Shown one piece after another: positions 14,732-18,840 of a stretch of 18,840 nt of DNA. The notes below the pieces were generated by a model. The model saw only the letters and a program-made list of their open reading frames with translations. It did no database searches and was not told where the DNA came from. The DNA is taken from NCBI GenBank assembly GCA_045660065.1, contig JAZRDC010000123.1, forward strand, positions 1 to 18,840. Reading direction: 5' to 3'. The position numbers were made by a program, and so were the translations under genes. Position 1 is the first letter of the stretch. Each line of letters opens with the position of its first letter. Origin of the DNA: RGIG2094 sp045660065. GTDB lineage: Bacteria; Bacillota; Clostridia; RGIG6154.

Positions 14732-15307
14732 TTCGCAACCAACTGCACAATCGGGGCTACCGCAACCATATTTTTCCCCACGGTCGAAATAAATTTCAGA
14801 ACAAGGACCGCAAGGACCTGTACCGTGTTCCCAGAAGTTGTCTTCTTTGCCGAGTTTTACAATGTGTGTAGGGTCAATTCCAACATGGTTTGTCCAGATT
14901 TCTCTTGCTTCATCGTCTTCTTCGTAAACTGAAACATAAAGTCTTTCTTCAGGAATTTCCATAACCTTTGTGAAAAATTCCCATGCCCATGATGTAGCCT
15001 CTTTTTTGAAATAATCACCAAATGAGAAGTTGCCAAGCATTTCAAAGTAGGTGCCGTGTCTTGCGGTCTTACCTACATTTTCAATATCACCTGTTCTGAT
15101 ACATTTCTGACATGTTGTAACTCTTCTTTTAGGTGCAGTTTCAGGATTCTGGAACCAACCCTTCATTGGTGCCATACCTGAGTTTATCAAAAGTAAACTT
15201 GCGTCGTTTTTAGGTACGAGTGAAAAACTGTCAAGTCTTAAGCAATCTTTTGATTCAAAGAAACTTAAAAACTTCTCTCTTATTTCATTTAAACCTGTGT
15301 ATTTCAT
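14729..15307 (-). CDS. alaS: Alanyl-tRNA synthetase, part before in-frame UGA
   Basis: The first 192 codons of alaS: class II motif 1 and 2 regions of the alanine-activating domain are seen in FSLVPKNDASLLLINSGMAPMK, QKCIRTGDIENVGKTARHGTYFEMLGNFSFGDYF and GTGPCGPCSEIYFDRGE. It ends with three cysteines (C182, C187, C191), Glu192, then UGA at codon 193, followed in frame by DRFMEVWN. GGAGA lies 7 nt before the ATG. A perfect sigma-A promoter stands about 35 nt upstream. Alone, this piece would be a catalytic fragment without editing or C-terminal domains. See the UGA entry. Confidence 0.9.
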   Translation of the reverse strand: MKYTGLNEIREKFLSFFESKDCLRLDSFSLVPKNDASLLLINSGMAPMKGWFQNPETAPKRRVTTCQKCIRTGDIENVGKTARHGTYFEMLGNFSFGDYFKKEATSWAWEFFTKVMEIPEERLYVSVYEEDDEAREIWTNHVGIDPTHIVKLGKEDNFWEHGTGPCGPCSEIYFDRGEKYGCGSPDCAVGCE

Positions 15308-15340
15308 AGTTTCATCTCCAAAATTATATACTTACCAGAA

Positions 15341-15369
15341 ATTATACCACTTTTTGCGGGAAATGTCAA
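15341..15369 (-). promoter_or_regulatory. Perfect sigma-A promoter of alaS operon
   Basis: On the minus strand TTGACA, 17-nt spacer, TATAAT, all consensus, with TGG before the -10. It drives alaS, the HIT gene and glnN. No T-box is present between it and the alaS start. Confidence 0.92.
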
Positions 15370-15398
15370 AATATTTTGCGTGTTTTTTCACAAAACTA

Positions 15399-15427
15399 TT
15401 GATTTTTTTTATTATTTGATGTATACT
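15399..15427 (+). promoter_or_regulatory. Promoter of the tRNA-Glu region
   Basis: TTGATT (15399-15404), 17-nt spacer, TATACT (15422-15427). It points toward the broken tRNA-like copy at 15458 and the intact tRNA-Glu at 15664. It is divergent from the alaS promoter, with 29 nt between the two -35 boxes. Confidence 0.75.
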
Positions 15428-15457
15428 TGACGGGTAGTGAATATCAAATAATAATTT

Positions 15458-15640
15458 GGCTCTATCGTCTAATGGTTAGGACTTTGGCCCCGAAAGGCTG
15501 GAATAGGGGTGTCCGAGCCTGAGCGCTGCCGGTGGCAGATGAAGCGAAGGCGCAGGGCTGTGCCGCGGTCGAAAAGCGAGAAGCGACTGCTTCGAGTCTT
15601 CGGGAACCGCAAACGGGTAGAATCCCCGATGAGAACCCCA
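15458..15640 (+). pseudogene. tRNA-Glu-like copy with GC-rich insert in T-loop
   Basis: The first 25 nt are identical to the tRNA-Glu at 15664, and the 15 nt after the anticodon arm (15496-15510) are too. The anticodon arm differs and no longer forms a full 5-bp stem. After GGGGT of the T-stem, about 110 nt of GC-rich sequence intervenes before AATCCCC, a degenerate acceptor strand and a CCCA end. The insert can fold (CTGCC-GGT-GGCAG at 15526-15538; GAAGC-GACT-GCTTC inside GCGGT/ACCGC at 15565-15610). It reads as a disrupted tRNA, though a structured RNA with tRNA ends cannot be excluded. Confidence 0.6.
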
Positions 15641-15663
15641 CAAAAAAGAAAAACTGAATATTT

Positions 15664-15738
15664 GGCTCTATCGTCTAATGGTTAGGACACAGCCCTCTCA
15701 AGGCTGGAATAGGGGTTCGAATCCCCTTAGAGTCACCA
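15664..15738 (+). tRNA. tRNA-Glu (anticodon CUC)
   Basis: A complete 75-nt cloverleaf with encoded CCA. The acceptor GGCTCTA pairs with TAGAGTC (one G-U), discriminator A. The D-arm contains AATGGTTAGG, the anticodon stem CAGCC/GGCTG closes the loop CTCTCAA giving anticodon CTC, and the T-arm is GGGG-TTCGAAT-CCCC. It is transcribed from a promoter at 15399-15427 through the broken copy upstream, and ends at a hairpin terminator 4 nt after CCA. Confidence 0.95.
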
Positions 15739-15742
15739 AACT

Positions 15743-15767
15743 AAAAGCACCCAACAGGGTGCTTTTT
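15743..15767 (+). terminator. Terminator of tRNA-Glu
   Basis: AAAAGCACCC and GGGTGCTTTT form a perfect 10-bp stem around AACA, with an extra T. The stem extends outward to CCAAACT/AGTTTGG with one bulge. Confidence 0.8.
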
Positions 15768-15803
15768 AGTTTGGTAAGGGGATTCGAACCCTGAGAGGGC
15801 ATT
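15755..15803. repeat. 49-nt direct repeat, copy 1, with inverted tRNA-Glu pieces
   Basis: Identical but for one base to 16049-16097. Positions 15775-15800 are the reverse complement of the tRNA-Glu T-arm joined to its anticodon loop, with the 12 nt between them missing. Together with the tRNA and its terminator it forms a long imperfect palindrome. Confidence 0.8.
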
Positions 15804-15819
15804 TTGCGTAAAATAAAAG

Positions 15820-15912
15820 TTGCCGGTGGCAAGTTTTATAGCAAAATGGTGCGCAGACGGGTACCGAATGCAAAGCATTGGGTCGTCAAGCAAGTCAAAT
15901 GCGAAGCAGTTG
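15820..15912. repeat. Mini-hairpin patch
   Basis: Contains TTGCC-GGT-GGCAA (15820-15832), an AATGC-AAA-GCATT hairpin near 15868-15880 and TGC-GAA-GCA near 15899-15907. Its CCGGTGG core and GCGCAG and CGGGTA words are shared with the insert at 15511-15620. Confidence 0.5.
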
Positions 15913-15928
15913 TCCCTTAGAGTCACCA
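15913..15928 (+). other. Orphan tRNA-Glu 3' end
   Basis: TCCCTTAGAGTCACCA matches the 3' end of the tRNA-Glu at 15664 except for one missing C. No D-arm or anticodon arm precedes it. It is a remnant of another tRNA-Glu copy, again followed by a terminator. Confidence 0.7.
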
Positions 15929-15932
15929 CGTC

Positions 15933-15963
15933 GCGGCAAGCCTTTTGGTTTGCCGCATTTTTG
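15933..15963 (+). terminator. Terminator after orphan tRNA 3' end
   Basis: GCGGCAAGCC and GGTTTGCCGC pair (one G-U) around TTTT and are followed by ATTTTTG. Confidence 0.8.
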
Positions 15964-16003
15964 CTAAAAATACGGCTTCACTTTATCGGCTGCCACTCCT
16001 TTT

Positions 16004-16048
16004 CCGCAAAAAACATCGCGTTGCTAACAATTTTTTGCGGTCTTTTTT
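16004..16048 (+). terminator. Third terminator-like hairpin
   Basis: CCGCAAAAAA pairs with TTTTTTGCGG across a 17-nt loop, followed by TCTTTTTT. It comes just before the second 49-nt repeat. Confidence 0.6.
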
Positions 16049-16097
16049 CAGGGTGCTTTTTAGTTTGGTAAGGGGATTCGAACCCTAAGAGGGCATT
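16049..16097. repeat. 49-nt direct repeat, copy 2
   Basis: Matches 15755-15803 with one G/A difference in the inverted anticodon-loop part. Here no intact tRNA stands beside it, so the copy is detached from the palindrome seen at copy 1. Confidence 0.8.
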
Positions 16098-16135
16098 TAT
16101 TATATAAATTATAGTAGTTTTTCCAAAAATTTTTA

Positions 16136-16163
16136 TTGACAAATTTGAATTTTAGGATATAAT
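16136..16163 (+). promoter_or_regulatory. Sigma-A promoter of the T-box aspS operon
   Basis: TTGACA (16136-16141), 16-nt spacer and TATAAT (16158-16163), both perfect boxes. Transcription would start near 16170, at the 5' strand of T-box stem I. Confidence 0.85.
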
Positions 16164-16167
16164 ATAT

Positions 16168-16387
16168 ATGTGAAGACTCGGCTTTTGTGGAAAGTCTGGT
16201 AGGGATAATGCGCCGTGGACTGAAAGCGCATTTCAGATGAGTAGTAAGTTTGGGAACACTTCATAAGTATATACAATTTAAAAAATCAAAAGCGGATGCA
16301 TTAAAAGCATCAATTTGGGTGGCACCGCGGGTGAATTTTGTTTACTCGTCCCGGAAATGTACTTTAAGTACGTTTCCGGGATTTTTT
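16168..16387 (+). promoter_or_regulatory. T-box leader of aspS-gatC operon
   Basis: The T-box core GGGTGGCACCGCGGG is at 16317-16331. Stem I is closed by TGTGAAG (about 16169-16175) with CTTCATA (16260-16266). AGGGA near 16201-16205 matches the AG-bulge and CGTGGACTGA the distal loop. The triplet next to the closing stem is AAC, within GGGAACA (16251-16257), overlapping GAA by one base: codons for Asn and Glu. The UGGC bulge should pair with GCCA, so a discriminator G is preferred, as in tRNA-Asn and tRNA-Asp. The only GAC (Asp) is in the distal loop. The specifier assignment comes from position and is not certain; the T-box call is firm. Confidence 0.92.
16350..16387 (+). terminator. T-box attenuator terminator
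   Basis: CCCGGAAA pairs with TTTCCGGG, extended by GTACTT/AAGTAC with one T-G pair, followed by ATTTTTTG. It competes with the antiterminator built from the T-box core and the CGTCCC just upstream. Confidence 0.9.
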
Positions 16388-16422
16388 GTTTTATTTTGAT
16401 TTTTATCAGGAGGTAGATAAAT

Positions 16423-18495
16423 ATGTACAGAACACATATGTGTAACGACATTTGTGAAAAGCACATCGGACAGCGTGTTGAACTTGCAGGCTGGGTTGAT
16501 GTTGTCCGTGACCATGGTGGCGTTATCTTTATTGACATCCGTGACTACACAGGTGTTACTCAGGTAGTTGTTCACGATGAGTCATTTTTGGAAAATGTTA
16601 ACCGTGAAACTGTTATTACAGTAAGCGGAACAGTTGAAAAGAGAGATCCCGATACAGTTAACGAAAAAATTGACACAGGTTATGTTGAACTTGTGGCAGA
16701 CAGTCTTAAGGTTTTAGGCAGAAGCCACAATATGCTTCCATTTGATGTAAGAGCATCAAGAGCAAGTAAAGACGAAGTTCGTCTTAAATATCGTTATCTT
16801 GATCTTCGTAACCCTAAAAACCACGAAAATCTTGTTATCCGTTCAAAGATTATCAGACATTTGAGAAATAAAATGGAAGAAAAAGGCTTCCTTGATATGC
16901 AGACACCTATTCTTACTGCATCATCACCTGAAGGCGCAAGAGACTTTTTAGTACCAAGCCGTAAGCATCCGGGTAAATTCTATGCACTTCCTCAGGCACC
17001 ACAGCAGTTTAAACAGCTTCTTATGGTGTCAGGTTTTGACAGATACTTCCAGGTAGCACCTTGCTTCAGAGATGAAGATGCCCGTGCAGACAGATCACCG
17101 GGTGAATTTTATCAGCTTGACTTTGAAATGGCGTTTGCAACCCAAGAAGAAGTTTTAGATGTTTGTGAAGATGTTATCTACGATACATTCAAAACTTTCT
17201 CTGATAAAAAAATAACAGAAAAACCATTCAGACGCATCACTTATGCAGATGCTATGATGACTTATGGTTCAGATAAACCTGACCTTCGTAACCCGCTTAT
17301 CATCAAAGACCTCACAGATTTCTTTGCTGGCGTTGATTTCCCTGCATTCAAAGGCAAACCTGTAAGAGGTATTGTTGCAGACTGCGCAGGAAAATCTAAA
17401 AAATTCTTTGAAGATTCATTAAAGTATGCAACATCAACAGAAGTTGGCCTTGGCGGTCTTGGTTACATCACTTTAAAAGATGGTGTTTTTGCAGGTCCTA
17501 TCGCTAAATTCTTAAGCGACGCACAGAAAGAAGAAATTATTACTCTTACAAATGTTAAAGAAGGGGAAACACTCTTCTTCATTTGTGACGAAATAAAAAA
17601 TAATACAGAGAAAAAAGCAGGTTTAATCAGAACATGGCTTGCAAAACCTGAACAACTTGATTTGATTGACAACGATGCTTTTGAATTCTGTTTCGTAGTT
17701 GACTTCCCAATGTATGAAAATGACGAAGAAACAGGAGAAACAATCTTTACTCATAACCCATTCTCAATGCCTCAGGGCGGTATGGAAGCACTTCTTACAA
17801 AAGATCCTACAGAAGTTTTGGCTTACCAGTATGACCTTGTTGGTAACGGTATTGAACTTGCATCAGGTGCGGTTCGTAACCACGATGTTGAAATTATGAA
17901 AAAAGCATTTGAAATTGCAGGTTACGGTGAAGATGAATTAAAGAAGAGATTCAGTGCTCTTTATACAGCATTACAGTATGGTGCACCACCTCATGCAGGT
18001 ATGGCACCTGGTATTGACCGTATGGTTATGCTTCTTACTGATGAAGAAAAAATCCTTGATGTTATTGCATTCCCACTTAATGGTAATGCTCAGGATCTTC
18101 TTTTGGGTGCTCCAAGTGAAGTTACAAATCAGCAACTCGAAGATGTTCATCTTTTAGGTAGCGGAAGTGCTTTGGCACAGCGAGTAGCGGCTACAACAAG
18201 TAAACAGGCACAGGGCAAGAGATCAACATTCTCAAATGCACAGCAGCTTAACCAACTTTCTCTTTCAGAAGATGAAGAGGCTTTAATGCAGAACATTTTT
18301 GCATCAATGAAAGATAAAGAAGACAAATTAAAAGATATAAATACTGAAAATGTAGAAGAAATGGTACACGTTATGCCAATGACAAACGTTCTTCGTGAAG
18401 ACGTTCGCAGTCAGCCGTTTACAAGAGACAGTCTTTTAGAAGGCGCTCCTGAACGCAATGAAGACAGTTGGCAGGTACCAAGACTTGTAAAGTGA
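16423..18495 (+). CDS. aspS: AspRS-GatC fusion protein
   Basis: A 690-residue protein, about 100 longer than bacterial AspRS. Residues 1-577 are AspRS: OB-fold anticodon-binding domain with GWVDVVRDHGGVIFID, motif 2 (FRDEDARADRSPGEFYQLDFEM), the GAD insertion and motif 3 (GIDRMVMLLTDEEKILDVIAFP). After a linker, about residues 606-690 match GatC: LSLSEDEEALMQNIFASM, INTENVEEMVHVMP, NVLREDV and a final SWQVPRLVK. GatC clamps GatA and GatB in the amidotransferase that turns Asp-tRNA(Asn) into Asn-tRNA(Asn). His31 corresponds to the His linked to non-discriminating AspRS; discriminating enzymes usually have Leu. AGGAGG precedes the ATG. A T-box controls the gene, and a gatA-like gene starts 10 nt after its UGA stop. 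Confidence 0.93.
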   Translation: MYRTHMCNDICEKHIGQRVELAGWVDVVRDHGGVIFIDIRDYTGVTQVVVHDESFLENVNRETVITVSGTVEKRDPDTVNEKIDTGYVELVADSLKVLGRSHNMLPFDVRASRASKDEVRLKYRYLDLRNPKNHENLVIRSKIIRHLRNKMEEKGFLDMQTPILTASSPEGARDFLVPSRKHPGKFYALPQAPQQFKQLLMVSGFDRYFQVAPCFRDEDARADRSPGEFYQLDFEMAFATQEEVLDVCEDVIYDTFKTFSDKKITEKPFRRITYADAMMTYGSDKPDLRNPLIIKDLTDFFAGVDFPAFKGKPVRGIVADCAGKSKKFFEDSLKYATSTEVGLGGLGYITLKDGVFAGPIAKFLSDAQKEEIITLTNVKEGETLFFICDEIKNNTEKKAGLIRTWLAKPEQLDLIDNDAFEFCFVVDFPMYENDEETGETIFTHNPFSMPQGGMEALLTKDPTEVLAYQYDLVGNGIELASGAVRNHDVEIMKKAFEIAGYGEDELKKRFSALYTALQYGAPPHAGMAPGIDRMVMLLTDEEKILDVIAFPLNGNAQDLLLGAPSEVTNQQLEDVHLLGSGSALAQRVAATTSKQAQGKRSTFSNAQQLNQLSLSEDEEALMQNIFASMKDKEDKLKDINTENVEEMVHVMPMTNVLREDVRSQPFTRDSLLEGAPERNEDSWQVPRLVK

Positions 18496-18505
18496 GGTGT
18501 GTAGA

Positions 18506-18840
18506 ATGGAATATTATGCAGTTAAATTAAATGATAAAGGTTTGGTTGCAGTTGACGATACAATTTTATTGAAAGATAGTGTTTCATCTGCAGGCTCTTA
18601 TATGCTTAATGGCTTTAAGTCACTTTTTGCTGCAGAAGCGGTAACAAGACTTGAAGAAAAAGGATATGAAATTTCAGGAAAAACTCACGTTGGTGAGTTC
18701 GGTCTTGATTTAGTTGGTGAATTTTCACACTACAACAAACAAGAAGGCACACTTCTTGGTGCGGCTGCAGAGCTTGTTAAATCAGGCGATGTAAAAGCGG
18801 CACTTGGTGTTGATATGAATGGTGCTACAAGAAGAGCGGC
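18506..18840 (+). CDS. GatA-like protein, 3' end outside window
   Basis: An open frame of 111 codons running off the window. LLKDSV (K23) matches the AIKDNI lysine motif of GatA, and AAEAVTRLEEKGYEISGKTHVGEFGLD matches ATVVEKLKEAGAVIIGKTNMDEFAMG. The roughly 60 residues that normally precede the lysine motif are missing. GatA's GGSSGGSAA segment aligns with EGTLLGAAA and its GSDTGGSIR with GVDMNGATR, so both serines of the Ser-cisSer-Lys triad appear replaced (nucleophile by A107). It could be a catalytically dead GatA paralogue, with the true gatA further on, or a decayed copy. GAGGTG 7 nt before the ATG overlaps the aspS stop. Confidence 0.75.
   Translation, partial: MEYYAVKLNDKGLVAVDDTILLKDSVSSAGSYMLNGFKSLFAAEAVTRLEEKGYEISGKTHVGEFGLDLVGEFSHYNKQEGTLLGAAAELVKSGDVKAALGVDMNGATRRA

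Noticed and set aside
12668..15307. Genome-wide recoding of UGA as a sense codon
   Set aside because: UGA ends the ComEC-like hydrolase, S-layer, SpoIIQ-like and AspRS-GatC frames exactly where the families end, and no other gene has an internal UGA at a conserved position.
15511..15620. RNase P RNA, tmRNA or tRNA-Sec in the GC-rich insert
   Set aside because: Some words recall RNase P RNA, but the conserved GAGGAAAGTCC core is missing and the size is too small. No tmRNA tag frame and no UCA anticodon arm are present.
15458..16097. CRISPR array or integrated element at tRNA-Glu
   Set aside because: Repeats are only two, far apart, and made of tRNA pieces. No integrase, cas gene or direct attL/attR pair flanking foreign genes is visible.
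16218..16220. GAC as an Asp specifier of the T-box
   Set aside because: It lies in the distal loop of stem I, next to GTGG expected there, not beside the closing helix where specifiers sit.
16278..16575. Minus-strand frames across the T-box and aspS start
   Set aside because: They are antisense to a clear T-box leader and to conserved AspRS codons, and have no ribosome sites.

Overview
The window looks like the chromosome of a low-GC, Clostridia-type Firmicute, probably uncultured. Supporting signs are strong AGGAGG-type ribosome binding sites, consensus sigma-A promoters, AT-rich coding, a T-box leader, type III glutamine synthetase, DUF4364, DUF3006 and DUF6062 families, an S-layer-homology protein and a SpoIIQ-like sporulation peptidase. 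No phage, transposase, CRISPR array or rRNA was seen.

Layout. 1-448 has no gene: it holds a tRNA-3'-end-like tail, a terminator, inverted tRNA T-arm fragments and a run of hairpins. 449-2273 has 5-formyl-THF cyclo-ligase converging on, and overlapping, mtaB. 2366-2596 is an HPr-like protein without the active histidine. 2730-5023 is a tightly coupled operon: DUF4364, secreted ComEC-like hydrolase, DUF3006, RelQ-type (p)ppGpp synthetase. 5149-7643 (minus) has a DUF6062 protein behind an S-layer protein. 7794-10136 has a SpoIIQ-like M23 peptidase and a membrane-anchored glycoside hydrolase. 10215-15307 (minus) is an alaS-HIT-glnN operon from one consensus promoter. 15399-16097 is a tRNA-Glu(CUC) locus embedded in broken tRNA copies, inverted tRNA fragments and terminators. 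16136-18840 is a T-box-controlled aspS-gatC fusion followed by a gatA-like gene cut by the window end.

Four points stand out. (1) alaS is interrupted by a single in-frame UGA exactly where a cysteine of a C-x4-C-x3-C-x-C cluster is expected, although UGA ends at least four other genes here. (2) AspRS carries a complete C-terminal GatC domain, so the synthetase and an amidotransferase subunit of the indirect Asn-tRNA pathway are one polypeptide; His31 fits a non-discriminating AspRS. (3) The following GatA-like protein is short at its N-terminus and lacks both serines of the amidase triad, so it may be a pseudo-amidase rather than the catalytic GatA. (4) The T-box leader has overlapping GAA/AAC triplets where the specifier should be, an arrangement known from a clostridial transamidation operon, and a tRNA-Glu gene lies just upstream.

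A second theme is repeat structure. Two places (window start and 15.5-16.1 kb) share the same parts: a tRNA-like 3' end, a long perfect terminator, inverted anticodon-loop plus T-arm fragments of tRNA-Glu type, and hairpins with a CCGGTGG core. A 32-nt repeat also sits just after the stop codon of two separate minus-strand genes.

All calls rest on reading the sequence and recalled family features; no database search was run.
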